From positions 18,307-82,306 of the forward strand of contig NZ_AKKE01000125.1 in the NCBI RefSeq assembly GCF_000281975.1: a stretch of DNA of 64,000 bases, written 5' to 3'. The stretch comes from Novosphingobium sp. AP12. GTDB lineage: Bacteria; Pseudomonadota; Alphaproteobacteria; Sphingomonadales; Sphingomonadaceae. The position numbers and the translations under genes were made by a program. This document shows positions 42,566-51,521 of this stretch, piece by piece. The notes under the pieces were generated by a model. That model did not search any database. It was not told the DNA's origin and worked only from the letters and a program-made list of their open reading frames with translations. Position 1 is the stretch's first letter; each line of letters opens with the position of its first letter.

Positions 42566-42850
42566 TCAGCCCGCCATGACCCTGAGGTGAGAAGGCGGAG
42601 CGACTTTCAGACCGAAGAACCCGCCCGGCAGGTGCCAATAAGCGAAGTGCAATACCCAATACATCGAACGCCCGGCTCGGAGTTTGCGATAGCCGAACCA
42701 AGCGCCAATTGAGAGAATGAGGCCGATGACAATATGCTGGGCCATGATCCCCCACGCAAAAGGGATGATCATGACTAGAAACTCGTCCAACGTCCAAAAG
42801 CCGATAAGCTCAGGGTCATCGAGATGCTTGGGTATACTGTACGGATCCAT
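42566..42850 (-). CDS. traL: Conjugal transfer pilus assembly protein TraL
   Basis: 94 residues from the ATG at 42850; a far longer upstream frame crosses traA antisense-frame and is rejected. Start MDPYSIPKHLDDPELIGFWT and hydrophobic segments LVMIIPFAWGIMAQHIVIGL and WVLHFAYWHLPG match F TraL, a small inner-membrane protein (VirB3-like). Confidence 0.93.
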   Translation of the reverse strand: MDPYSIPKHLDDPELIGFWTLDEFLVMIIPFAWGIMAQHIVIGLILSIGAWFGYRKLRAGRSMYWVLHFAYWHLPGGFFGLKVAPPSHLRVMAG

Positions 42851-42909
42851 CAAATCGCCCCAGTTTGAAGGAGGAGTTACCGGCGCACCGACAACTCCCC
42901 ATCCAAGCG

Positions 42910-43236
42910 TCAGATCGTCGCGGTGACGGTCGAGGTGACGATCGGGATGCCGGTGCCCGCGCCAACGCCGACGCCGACCGGGATTGCCACCTGGCCGAGC
43001 GAGAAGCGGCCCGACGCAAGGCCGACGATGCCGCCGGCCAGCGACAGAACGGTGATGATCTTGCCGCCCGAGCCTTCGAGAAAGCCGGTGAACTGCGTCA
43101 GCGCAGTGTCGAAGGTAGCGTCCGTGCCGGCCAGAGCGGCCTCGGCGCCGATGACGCCGGCGGCAGCAACTGCGGCGGCAGCAAGCGCCACCTTGCCAGC
43201 GAGATTGCCGGCAGAATTTAGATTCAGTACCTTCAT
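42910..43236 (-). CDS. traA: Pilin precursor TraA
   Basis: 108 residues from the ATG at 43236, with AAGGGAA upstream. Long leader ending AAGVIGAEAALA, then a mature pilin of about 70 residues: GTDATFDTALTQFTGFLEGS, hydrophobic helix IITVLSLAGGIVGLASG, basic/polar turn RFSLGQ and a second hydrophobic helix VAIPVGVGVGAGTGIPIV. This two-helix hairpin is the F-pilin fold. First gene of the operon; its promoter must lie in 43237-43400. Confidence 0.9.
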   Translation of the reverse strand: MKVLNLNSAGNLAGKVALAAAAVAAAGVIGAEAALAGTDATFDTALTQFTGFLEGSGGKIITVLSLAGGIVGLASGRFSLGQVAIPVGVGVGAGTGIPIVTSTVTATI

Positions 43237-43388
43237 AAAGATTCCCTTCACAAGATGAACAGCGCAGCAGCGCATAAACATCGAGCCGGGAACCAAACGT
43301 TGGATCAACAGGTTTTAAGTAACTAGGGCGCAAGAACAGCACAAATGCGGCGAAATGAAGTAGGGCTTGAGGGGAGATGCCGCTAATT

Positions 43389-43498
43389 GGCGCCATTTAG
43401 TGGCCACCTTGGCGTCGAAACGACATCAGCATGGTGTCAAAACGACGCCAGTCCGGCGTCATATCCACTCCACGCTGGTGTCGAAATCACTCCACCTG
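43389..43498. repeat. 22-bp tandem iteron-like repeats (four copies plus one degenerate)
   Basis: Units begin at 43411, 43433, 43455 and 43477, an exact 22-bp period. Each starts GGCGTC or GGTGTC, continues with an A-rich stretch (GAAAC, AAAAC, ATATC, GAAAT) and ends in a CCA/TCA-S core. A fifth unit at 43389 keeps GGCG-C-CAT and CCACCTT. This is the structure of plasmid iterons (22 bp is two helical turns) or of an array of regulator/relaxosome sites. It lies between divergent traA and the gene at 43609. The rest of 43237-43388 shows no gene. Confidence 0.8.
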
Positions 43499-43608
43499 AT
43501 TTGAGCGACCATAATCCCGCTTTTTCTCGGTGGGTGAAAGATCCCGGATTTGAGAACCCCTGCGTTGCTGCTAACGATCCTCCGCCTCACGCTTTCAAGG
43601 GTCGAGTT

Positions 43609-43965
43609 GTGAAAGAATCTCAGAAGAACAGCACGGTTTACCCGCTAAGGCTGAATGCAGCCTCGTTTGAGATTATTCTGCAAGCTATACACGATCTGAG
43701 TGCAAGAACGCGGCGCTTCGAGACGTTCGCTTCGGTGATTGCCAGCGGTACGCAATTCCCTGCCGAAGCCGTCCCAAAAGCGCTCGACGATCTCGCTTCG
43801 ATCATGCCGATTGAGGGAGATATCAAGGTGTTCGTCCGGCTTTCCGCAGATCGGCACAAGGAGTTTGAGGCGTTCCGAACTCTACTGAACGAAGCTGGAG
43901 AGACGATGTTCGGCGTGCGCGATGCGGTCATGGCTTGCAGCCTATTGATAGCCCCTCGCAATTGA
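43609..43965 (+). CDS. Hypothetical protein next to the iterons, possibly DNA-binding
   Basis: 118 residues from a GTG at 43609 with AAGGG upstream; the frame is open back through the repeats but that part is unlikely to be translated. The start VKESQKNSTVYPLRLNAASF, followed by EIILQAIHDLSARTRRFETF, looks like a ribbon-helix-helix strand-helix-helix; the remainder is helical (DRHKEFEAFRTLLNEAGETM). By position it could be a TraY- or MobC-type accessory factor or repeat-binding regulator. Not recognised by family. Confidence 0.5.
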   Translation: MKESQKNSTVYPLRLNAASFEIILQAIHDLSARTRRFETFASVIASGTQFPAEAVPKALDDLASIMPIEGDIKVFVRLSADRHKEFEAFRTLLNEAGETMFGVRDAVMACSLLIAPRN

Positions 43966-44043
43966 GGCTTGCAATACTCGGCAGAAATCACGCATATAGA
44001 CAATGCTACTGCATTAGCTGTGTGATTTGTGGTGAGGTGCTGA

Positions 44044-44538
44044 ATGGGCGAATTACCTGATGAAGCGGGCTCTGGTGATAACGAGCGAGCGAGCGCTGAA
44101 ATAACGGGTGGGTACGCCGCACTTATCAGAACCGCCCTCACCAAGCGTAATATCAGCAACAGAGCACTGCGTAGGGCCGGGGTTATCAACGAGCGTACTC
44201 GCCGAATATTCGATTATAAGCTCAATAGTGGCAATCTCACAATGAGTGAAATGACTGAGATAACGCGATTTCTCGACATTAACCCGATGAGAGCACTTAT
44301 CGCCGTCGCCTATCTAAATGACCCAGACGCCTACTTCGAACCATGCTGTGAAGTGCTAACTGCTTACAATGAACAGCTCGTCACCGCTATGACTGAGCGT
44401 GCGGCGGCCCTCAGCGGCGACTTCGCAGTTATTCATCGGACATTACATCATTGCCCTGCGCACGTTGAAAGGATCTCGGTTGAAATCGTCGAGCAGCAGG
44501 AACGTACGCGCCAGTGGCTTGAGCGACGCACCGAATAA
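44044..44538 (+). CDS. Hypothetical helix-turn-helix-like protein
   Basis: 164 residues. YAALIRTALTKRNISNRALR followed by INERTRRIFDYKLNSGNLTM and SEMTEITRFLDINPMRALIA resembles an XRE-type helix-turn-helix with the turn at SNRALR. The C-terminal part is helical. AGGTG lies a few nt upstream of the ATG. Location 78 bp after the previous gene suggests both belong to the same control region of the transfer operon. Function unknown. Confidence 0.55.
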   Translation: MGELPDEAGSGDNERASAEITGGYAALIRTALTKRNISNRALRRAGVINERTRRIFDYKLNSGNLTMSEMTEITRFLDINPMRALIAVAYLNDPDAYFEPCCEVLTAYNEQLVTAMTERAAALSGDFAVIHRTLHHCPAHVERISVEIVEQQERTRQWLERRTE

Positions 44539-44569
44539 GTAATTGCTACGCGGCGTGAACAATTCCAGC

Positions 44570-44785
44570 CTAGTTGAGCGCTGCTATGGCGGCTTTTGTT
44601 TCATCGTGTGTTGGCGGCCTGCTGTCCTCCGCAACAAACGCTATCGCTTCGGCAACAGCCTCATCGGCAAAGTCGAAATTATCGCTCATCATCAGGCAAT
44701 TGGCGGTGTAGTTCGCCAGGATAAAAACCAGTTGGTCCGAAAGCATCGCTTCAAGGAGCCTGCGTGCGTGCTCGCGAGTGTTCAC
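44570..44785 (-). CDS. Small hypothetical protein (71 aa)
   Basis: 71 residues starting with GTG: NTREHARRLLEAMLSDQLVF, ILANYTANCLMMSDNFDFAD, ending DETKAAIAALN. Composition is protein-like and acidic, but the ribosome site (AGG directly before GTG) is poor and no family is recognised. The stretch 44786-45033 holds only a 7-bp triplet repeat (CTGCTAT x3 at 44971-44991). Confidence 0.4.
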   Translation of the reverse strand: MNTREHARRLLEAMLSDQLVFILANYTANCLMMSDNFDFADEAVAEAIAFVAEDSRPPTHDETKAAIAALN

Positions 44786-45033
44786 CTAGGTTGGTCCGTC
44801 AGGCACCATGATGTAGCCCGTGCCCTCAGTCTTGCCGCCATCCTCGCAGGCATTCCCCTCGTTCGATATTTCGCCCCCGAAGGCTTCAGGCGACAAATCT
44901 CCATTTAAAAAAGCTACGATGGACGAATGCTCCATGCATGAAGAATAGCCGCCTCTCACACGGCCGCAACCTGCTATCTGCTATCTGCTATATCGAGATT
45001 TGATTGATGTCGTGGCAGATGGTTGGAGTTAGG

Positions 45034-45829
45034 CTTGAGCCGGGGCGATCTGACCGAAGCGGAGTGGCGTGTTCTGAAGGACTTGCTGCCGATTGGGCCT
45101 GAAAACCGTGGTCGAGGCAGGCCACCCGAATAGTACCGCTCGATCATCAACGGCATTCTCTGGCGGCTCCGCTGTGGAGCGCCGTGGCGCGATGTCCCAG
45201 CCAAATACGGCAGTTGGAACACGATCTATCGGCGGCTCCGACGCTGGAGCGAGGCTGGTGTCTGGGAAACCGTTGCAGTGACGCTAGCCGAGATCATGGT
45301 TGACAGCGGGCACTACGGCATCGACAGCACAACAGTCCGCGCCCACGTCTTGGCAGCGGGCGGAAAAGGGGACTCATTGACGTGCTCTTGGCCGCTCGCG
45401 GGCCGGATTCACCAGTAAGCCTCACTGCTTGGCTGATGCCCTTTGTTGACCGCTCGCCTTCCATCTGACGGTCGGCGAGGCAGCAGATTGCAAGCGTCTG
45501 ACGCCCTGATCGATCTGCCCGAGCGCGCGCCGAACACCTTGCTTGCGGACAAGGGCTATGATGCCGAGGCTATCCGCGCCGACCTTGGTGAACGGAACAT
45601 CGAGGTTGTCATTCCCGGTCGATCAAACCGCCGCATGACGATCGAACATAACCGGGTGCTCTACGAGGAGCGCAACCGAATCAAACGCATGTTCGGCCAC
45701 CTCAAGATCAATCGCGCCATCTCCACCCGATACGACCAGTTGGCCAACAGCTTCCTCGGCATGGTCCATCTCGCAACCGCCAGATACTGGCTCGAATTTG
45801 CTCGCGCAGCCTCACTAAGGTCATTCTGA
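45034..45829 (+). pseudogene. IS5-family transposase, broken
   Basis: The translation keeps the transposase order: DLTEAEWRVLKDLLPIGPEN, GRPPE followed by a stop (45134), YRSIINGILWRLRCGAPWRD, YGSWNTIYRRLRRWSEAGVW, HYGIDSTTVRAH (first catalytic Asp), LLADKGYDAEAIR (second Asp) and YEERNRIKRMFGHLK (Glu). At least two further stops and a frameshift lie around 45390-45510, so it is inactive. I could not fix the terminal inverted repeats. A small dyad AAGGTCA-TTC-TGACCTT closes the coding end. Confidence 0.82.
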
Positions 45830-45966
45830 CCTTGTAGCGTGACTAGTGACGCGATGTGGCCCTCGAGCCTGCACACGGTCTGACGATGGCCCGGAGTTTA
45901 TCACTAGGCCGTGCAGTAGTGGTTTTCCAAGATCGGTCTGAAGACGCTCGACATCACGCTGGGCAG

Positions 45967-46135
45967 ACGTCAGAGAACGGCTATTGCAAGTCTTTCGCCG
46001 GATCGATCCGCGACGAATCACTTAACGCCTAATCTTCCACACCTCGTCCGAAGCCCGCACCCTGATCGAAGCCTGTAGACGTCACTAGAACCGCACAAGG
46101 CTGCACGGCTATCGCCCACCGCCCTGGCAACAACT
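45967..46135 (+). pseudogene. Remnant of an IS3-family transposase (OrfB C-terminus)
   Basis: TSENGYCKSFAGSIRDESLN followed by a stop, then in a shifted frame FHTSSEARTLIEACRRH, stop, NRTRLHGYRPP. This follows the IS3 OrfB end NGYxESFNGRLRDExLN..F.SL.EAR..I..WR.DYN..RPHS.LGY.PP. Only the last ~60 codons are left, with a stop and a frameshift. The remaining parts of 45830-46333 show nothing else. Confidence 0.6.
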
Positions 46136-46333
46136 CCGGCGCCATGGCCGACCTCCGGTTCCGCTACGCTCTACCTGCAGGCAGCCATGGCACCGGAGGC
46201 AATCTACTAATGATCAAGACGGACCATTCGTTTGGGGCCGATCAGTAGCGATTTTCACCGATCGCGGAGCGCGTGGTCATCGTCAGATAAAAGACGTGAC
46301 GGGGTCAACGTTTCAACGACACCCAGCCTCGAT

Positions 46334-47011
46334 CTACGCGGTCTTACCGAGCGCGGACTGAACCGCAGGGATGATCGTATAAACTGCCTCACGCTGCGCC
46401 CCGCGATTGCAATGGTCGACGCGATAGCCCTGATAGTGCCGCCGCAAGAGCCCGGCCCGCACCAGGTCGGACACTGCGCGGCTGACATTGGTCCGTCCAG
46501 AATGCAGCAGCCGCTCGCGAACTTCGCCCGCAATTATCTGGTCGGCTGCCTGCGGGTTGGGCGGCAACAGTCCCTTGCGGTCGAGGTCGGCGCGAACCTG
46601 ATCGACCACTGCCCGACGGCGGGCATCGCGCTGCGCCATCGGCATCAGCGCATCGCTCAGCCAGTCGCGCACCGGGACTGCCTGCCCATTTTCCTCGATA
46701 TAGGGGCCTGCGCTATTGGATGTCCCGGCGGCGCGAGCGATCAAGTTGAGTACCATGAAGGTGTAGCGCGGCCGGGACGAAATGCGGGCGAGACGCTCCA
46801 GGACCGCCGGCAGATCGAGATTTTCGTCGTTCACCTGAAGAACCGCCGCCCGCGTGAGCGCAGGAGCCGCGACTTCGCGCGCTGACGCGACCGGTAGCGT
46901 CGCAATATTTGGTCCGAGGTCGTCGCCCTCAACGACCGCATCATTGGTGAAGAGGTCCGGCTGAAACATAAGGGGATTGAAGCATATGGAGAACGAAAAG
47001 TGAATCCCCAT
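46334..47011 (-). CDS. Hypothetical protein with winged-helix-like C-terminus
   Basis: 225 residues (ATG at 47011 with GAGGG upstream; MFQPDLF at 46969 is an alternative). Middle region VLERLARISSRPRYTFMVLN and AGPYIEENGQAVPVRDWLSD; C-terminal RTNVSRAVSDLVRAGLLRRH and YQGYRVDHCNRGAQREAVYT form a winged helix with wing. Such proteins on plasmids are often replication or partition regulators, but I cannot identify the family. Strong palindromes lie just upstream of the start, fitting autoregulation. Confidence 0.6.
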   Translation of the reverse strand: MGIHFSFSICFNPLMFQPDLFTNDAVVEGDDLGPNIATLPVASAREVAAPALTRAAVLQVNDENLDLPAVLERLARISSRPRYTFMVLNLIARAAGTSNSAGPYIEENGQAVPVRDWLSDALMPMAQRDARRRAVVDQVRADLDRKGLLPPNPQAADQIIAGEVRERLLHSGRTNVSRAVSDLVRAGLLRRHYQGYRVDHCNRGAQREAVYTIIPAVQSALGKTA

Positions 47012-47032
47012 TCTCGCGCCCTCTTTCCGTTA

Positions 47033-47076
47033 GTCACGCGTGACACTTCACCCAGCGTCTTTCGGTAAAGTGTCAC
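47033..47076. promoter_or_regulatory. Palindromic operator array upstream of the winged-helix gene
   Basis: GTCACGCGTGAC (47033-47044) is a perfect 12-bp palindrome. It overlaps GTGACACTT (47040-47048), which pairs perfectly with AAGTGTCAC at 47068-47076. Three GTGAC-type half sites within 44 bp, 22 bp before the gene start, look like a cooperative repressor site. Bases 47077-47624 hold no gene that I can support. Confidence 0.55.
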
Positions 47077-47624
47077 CAATGGCATTCAGCAGGCAGATGT
47101 GACTTTGCCATACTCGATCAAGTGGGACCCAGCTCGCCAAAGCTGCTACGTTGTCGGTAGGACATTAGAAAGCCCGCTCTGGTAAAGCGCGGCCCTTCTT
47201 TTATCGAAAGCGGAGACCGGCTATGCTCGTCCTGTCGGCTTCGAGGCATCTTCTTTCGACAGGCAAAGCTTTCCGGTCAAAGTGGCATGGTTTTTGAAGA
47301 ACTTTTTTCCGAAGAGCACCGCCTTGGATCCACACCGTCATGGACCGATTGGAACGACGAGGCCAAAACCGTGGTTTCTCCGCAAAAACAGACCGGATGA
47401 CACGCTGCGCGACAAACAGGATCGCGGTAGTGCGGACCCAGGGGCCTTATCGCGGCCGGTCAATCTACGATCTCGCGATGCTGCGGGCCCGGATAGCGCG
47501 CAAGTCGGTAAGCATAAGGTTGGGGCAGGCGGGACGACATCGGATCGTAGAAAATTCGCGTCCGCCAGAACGGATCATTAGGTCAGGCATGATGGCGAGC
47601 CCGACCATCATGACGTCCATCTTC

Positions 47625-48202
47625 CTATGTCGATCGCCGCCGTCGCATGGCCTGGCTCGTCGATTCCAAGGCGGTTGCAACGGACAGTCTGGTTTCAGTG
47701 CCGCACGCGACGCGATCGGCGCCATGAACCCATCGGGATCTTCGCGTCACCCGTCGAGATGTCCATGCCGACCCTGAACAGGTTGTTGCCCTCTTCCTTG
47801 TCGTCACGGGACCCCGAGCCACTTTTTCAGAACTCGACAGCCGTAATTGCCTAAGCGTCAGCTCTCGGCGCTACGTGGCTACCTAGCCGCTGACCGAATA
47901 CGGCTGGGCGTCCCGCACATACCCAATTTGCTCGCCAATAGCGGCGAAACGGTCCGCCGCATGGCATTCCGCAGCGTCGGCCTCACTCGCATCTCCTCTT
48001 CCAAGTCATCGACGATCTCGCCGCAGGCAAGCTCGTGCGCGTCTCACGTAGGCCGAGGCGAACAGCAGGAGATTTCGCAGTCCACACTGGCGGTCCGGTC
48101 ATGGCGACGCGACTGCGCACTTTCCTCGACCTTATCGTGCCGCGAGTCAGGGCGGGCCTCGCGTCGCAACGGTCGCCGTGCGAAGGCCTCAAGGAATTGT
48201 GA
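47625..48202 (+). pseudogene. Decayed LysR-family regulator gene
   Basis: Across several frames the translation follows the intact LysR at 50616-51521: DRRRRMAWLVDSKAVATD (end of the linker helix), GIFASPVEMSMPTLNRLLPS, ELDSRNCLSVSSRR (compare DLANHNCLGFNFRR), LLANSGETVRRMAFRSVGLT (compare VLANNGETLRRMAIAGVGIV), then FQVIDDLAAGKLVRVSR and TRLRTFLDLIVPRVRAGLAS to a stop at 48200. Frameshifts are needed at several points. The N-terminal HTH is not recognisable. It directly precedes the aldo/keto reductase gene and was probably its regulator. Confidence 0.6.
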
Positions 48203-48323
48203 AACCACTTCCAAAGTTCTTAGAGCAGCAACTAACTACCGTGCCGCCTGCATAGGATCTAATTCGGTTTTCGACGCCGGGAACATGCTTTGGCGGAACA
48301 TATCAGACAGAAAGCCTCATATC

Positions 48324-49334
48324 ATGGAACTCAAGGATATCCTGCCGAGCAAGCTCGGCTTCGGCACCGCCCCGCTCGGCAACATGTTCCGGGCCATCCC
48401 GGAAGGGGAAGCGCTCGGCACCATTGAAGCCGCGTGGAATGACGGCATCCGCTATTTCGACACCGCCCCCTTCTACGGTGCTGGCCTTGCTGAAATCCGC
48501 CTCGGTGAAGCCCTCTCGGCCAAGCCGCGCGAAGACTATGTGATCAGCACTAAGGTCGGCCGGGTCGTTCTCGACGAGATCGACGACAGGGGGCGTAACA
48601 ACGGCGAAAAGGGCGACGTCTTCGCTAACGGCCGCCCGAACAAGGTCGTCAACGACTATTCCGAAGAGGGCACGTATCGCTCGATCGAGGACAGCCTGAA
48701 GCGCCTCAAGACGGACCATATCGACATTGTCTTCGTCCATGACGTCGCGCAGGATTTCTACGGCGACGAGTGGCTCAACGTCTTCGAGACTGCGCGCAAG
48801 GGCGCCTTCCGTGCACTGGACCGCATGCGCGACGAGGGTGTAATTAAGGCTTGGGGTCTTGGCGTAAACAAGGTCGAGCCAATCGAACTGATCCTCGCGC
48901 TCGACGAGCCCCGTCCCGATGCTTTCCTGCTTGCCGGTCGCTACTCGCTGCTCGACCACAGCCGTGCGCTTCAGCGAGTGATGCCCGAAGTCGCCGCAAA
49001 CGGGCTCGGTATCGTAGTGGGCGGGCCCTATAGCTCCGGTGCGCTCGTTGGGGGCCCGAACTTCGAATATGCCCCGATCACTTCGGTAATCCGCGACAAG
49101 GTCGCCGCCATCAAGGCGAATGCCGACGCGCACGGCATCAGCATGAAGGCAGCCGGCCTGCAATTCGCCCTTGCCAATCCGGCCGTCGCCGGGGTGATCC
49201 CGGGTGCTAGCCAGCCAAGCCGCATCGCCGAGGATCGCACGGCGCTCACCGAGATCGTTCCAGCCGGCTTCTGGCGCGACCTCCGCGCGGCGGGCCTCGT
49301 GGATGCGGCAGCTCCGCTCCCGATCGCGGACTGA
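48324..49334 (+). CDS. Aldo/keto reductase (D-threo-aldose/L-fucose dehydrogenase-like)
   Basis: 336 residues from the ATG at 48324. The AKR barrel starts LPSKLGFGTAPLGNMFRAIP; the catalytic tetrad is seen as Asp and Tyr in GIRYFDTAPFYGAGLAEIRL, Lys in YVISTKVGRVV and His in DIVFVHDVAQD. AIKANADAHGISMKAAGLQF and GVIPGASQPSRIAED contribute NADP binding. The group with GTAPLGN and FYG-x-G-x2-E oxidises sugars or pyridoxal using NAD(P). It is flanked on both sides by decayed genes and appears intact itself. Long upstream extension of the frame covers the LysR remnant and is not part of the gene. Confidence 0.9.
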   Translation: MELKDILPSKLGFGTAPLGNMFRAIPEGEALGTIEAAWNDGIRYFDTAPFYGAGLAEIRLGEALSAKPREDYVISTKVGRVVLDEIDDRGRNNGEKGDVFANGRPNKVVNDYSEEGTYRSIEDSLKRLKTDHIDIVFVHDVAQDFYGDEWLNVFETARKGAFRALDRMRDEGVIKAWGLGVNKVEPIELILALDEPRPDAFLLAGRYSLLDHSRALQRVMPEVAANGLGIVVGGPYSSGALVGGPNFEYAPITSVIRDKVAAIKANADAHGISMKAAGLQFALANPAVAGVIPGASQPSRIAEDRTALTEIVPAGFWRDLRAAGLVDAAAPLPIAD

Positions 49335-49619
49335 TCCCGCACTGAATTGAAACGACGCCTGCGATCGAGGCTACCCTCGGCCGCAGGACGCCCGGCGCCC
49401 GCGAGCCGGCGCACCATCCAGCCAGAAGCGGCTGACCATGAACGATCTCCAGGACGAAAAGCCGGCGCTCGGGCGCCCCGACGCGCCGCTGGGCGCCGGC
49501 GCCGCAGCCACCGGCGCGTGCTCGCCACCTCGGCCGCGGCTCAGGCATCGATGTCTGCAGCGGGGCGCAACACCGCTCCGCTCCAGCTATGCCTCGAAGG
49601 CGTCCAAATTTCGGCTTGA

Positions 49620-50090
49620 CCGTCCAGAACATGAAGCGGGCCAACGAACTCGAGACCAAAGTTCTCCGTGGCACTGAAGCCTTCCAGCGCGGCGACTTCC
49701 CGTGCGATTCCGTCCGGAACACAGTGCTCGCCGACCAGGAGATCCCGGGCGAACGATCTGCAAATTGCCCCGCAAACGATCGGCGCCCGCAATCTGCGCG
49801 ACGGCGACCAGCGCCGCGATGTCGGCTTTATCCAGTTCGACAATGTTGTGATCGAGCTCTTGCAATATCGCAGCTCCAACCAACCAATGGGCGGTCCGAC
49901 AGCGTTGCGCCGCCGCTCAAGAATATGAGCCTGACCTTTCCGCGAATGATGCACATCTGCTTCGATGTCCGCGACGACGTCGACTAAAACAAATTCATCA
50001 GTGATCTCGAGGCTGAATCCGCCCGGCGTCGCATGACCCAGCTTCGCGCCAACCGCATCATCCGCGTGCGAAGCGAAGCGCAAGGGCGCG
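49620..50090 (+). pseudogene. Remnant of a VOC/glyoxalase-family gene
   Basis: Fragments in different plus frames fit a vicinal-oxygen-chelate protein: LTVQNMKRANEL (first beta-alpha element), VGFIQFDNVVIELLQYRSSN, and MMHICFDVRDDVD followed by ISDLEAESARRR, where H-x-C-F-x-V-R-D is the second-module metal strand. Stops and frameshifts separate them. Substrate unknown. The minus-strand frames here are not preferred because they carry no family motif. 49335-49619 shows nothing recognisable. Confidence 0.45.
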
Positions 50091-50261
50091 CCGGAGAGCA
50101 CCAACATAACAAGGTAACGGTAACACCCTCGAACGGCTCGGAGCTCATCTACTGCGCATCACCTACATGCTGACGGCGCTGGCGGTAACCCGCCCTTCGT
50201 GACGATCCTACTCGCAGCGCTGCGGTCGCACAGCCCTGTGCGGGACTCCGCTACGCCCAGA

Positions 50262-50551
50262 TTTCGGACTACAGCCATTCAATCATCGCCGAGGTCCCGG
50301 CCAAGCCCGCAAGGGAAGCCGAACACCGCAAAGCCACCTTTCCATTGTTGGAAGAGGTGCACAGAGATCCATAGCGCCTCGCACACTTACTGCAGGAAGA
50401 CGACACGGCGCCCGACCGCTTCATCTTTTACGAAGTCTTAGCGACAGAGGCGGACCTCGGGCCACACAGTGCCATGCCCTATGCAAAGGCGTGGTTTGAG
50501 AGCTTCCCGCCCTTCCCGAGGGCGGCGCGCAGGTCCCTCGGCAAATGCTAG
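50262..50551 (+). pseudogene. Broken antibiotic-biosynthesis-monooxygenase (ABM/YgiN-like) gene
   Basis: One plus frame reads IIAEVPAKPAREAEHRKATF, PLLEEVHRDP, in-frame stop (about 50373), RLAHLLQEDDTAPDRFIFYE, VLATEADLGPHSAMPYAKAW to a stop at 50549. This is the complete ABM ferredoxin-like domain (P-G-x-E-x2-F ... F-x-Y-E-x-W ... H-x-x-x-P-x-F) with one nonsense mutation and no clear start. Related proteins are quinol monooxygenases. It belongs to the decaying cluster with the VOC and LysR remnants. Confidence 0.65.
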
Positions 50552-50615
50552 CGAAAGGCCAACGCTGATGCCCCGCGCGGCCTGGGCTCCCTCCCGCTGC
50601 TCCCGGCGCGCTCGC

Positions 50616-51521
50616 TCACCCTTTCTCCAGAAAGCGCTGCATCCGGGGCACTGTGAAATCTAGAAATGCTCGGACGCGCGCGGGAAGGAACTGCGCGCCC
50701 CGGAACAGGGCGTGGATCTCGTCGATCTGTCCGATGTCGCTTTCCTCCAATATCTCTACCAGCTCGCCGCGCTGGATCGCGTCCCGCAAGTGATAGTCTG
50801 CCGCGCGAACGATGCCGACCCCGGCGATTGCCATCCGCCTCAACGTCTCGCCATTATTGGCCAGTACTGTGCCACTAAGCATCCTATCGACGATCCGGCC
50901 CCCCTCGCGCATCGGCCAGACCGGATGGGCGCGGCGGAAATTGAACCCCAGGCAATTGTGGTTTGCTAGATCCGAAGGCGCCGCCGGCAGGCCGTAGCGT
51001 TCGATGTAGGCCGGTGAGGCCACGATCCGGCGCCGCGTCTCACCGATTTTTCGCGCCATCAGGTTAGAGTCCGAAAGCTTGCCCACCCGGATCGCGACAT
51101 CGGTCCGATCGAGGTAGAGATCGACCACATCATCGGATAGCGAGACGTCGACGACGATACGCGGATAGGCCTCGACGAAGTCCGGCAGGATCGGCTCCAG
51201 CGCTGCGATCCCGAAGGTCACCGAAGAAGTGACCCGCACCACACCTTCGGCATCTCCACCACCCTGCACGAGTTGCTGTTCGGTTTCGTCGAGCATTGCA
51301 ATCATGCTTTGGCTTCGCTCATAGTAGAATTGACCCTCGCGCGTTAGTGCAAGTCGGCGTGTCGAACGTTCGATCAGGCGGACTCCAAGGCGCGTTTCCA
51401 GCCGGGCGATCAGTTTGGAGACGGTAGACGGGGTCATCAGCATGAGGCGCGCGGCCTCAGAGAAGCTCCCGGTTTCCGCCACGCGAACAAAGACAACCAT
51501 TTCGCCGGCACGATTATCCAT
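50616..51521 (-). CDS. LysR-family transcriptional regulator
   Basis: 301 residues, full length. HTH at 10-60: MVVFVRVAETGSFSEAARLM, TPSTVSKLIARLETRLGVRL, ERSTRRLALTREG. Substrate-binding domain follows (VRVTSSVTFGIAALEPILPD, LDRTDVAIRVGKLSDSNLMA, NHNCLGFNFRR). It belongs to the CrgA/YafC-like group, often adjacent to oxidoreductases. It resembles the remnant at 47625-48202. Target unknown; the adjacent ABM/VOC/AKR genes are candidates. Confidence 0.92.
   Translation of the reverse strand: MDNRAGEMVVFVRVAETGSFSEAARLMLMTPSTVSKLIARLETRLGVRLIERSTRRLALTREGQFYYERSQSMIAMLDETEQQLVQGGGDAEGVVRVTSSVTFGIAALEPILPDFVEAYPRIVVDVSLSDDVVDLYLDRTDVAIRVGKLSDSNLMARKIGETRRRIVASPAYIERYGLPAAPSDLANHNCLGFNFRRAHPVWPMREGGRIVDRMLSGTVLANNGETLRRMAIAGVGIVRAADYHLRDAIQRGELVEILEESDIGQIDEIHALFRGAQFLPARVRAFLDFTVPRMQRFLEKG

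Noticed and set aside
43237..43388. oriT nick site near traA
   Set aside because: No recognisable nick motif or relaxase gene is present; the position alone is not enough.
43389..43498. CRISPR array
   Set aside because: Units are 22 bp and directly abutting with no unique spacers, and no cas genes are near; the pattern is that of iterons.
49541..50107. 188-codon minus-strand frame in the decayed region
   Set aside because: The plus strand carries VOC-family motifs over the same interval; the minus frame has none.
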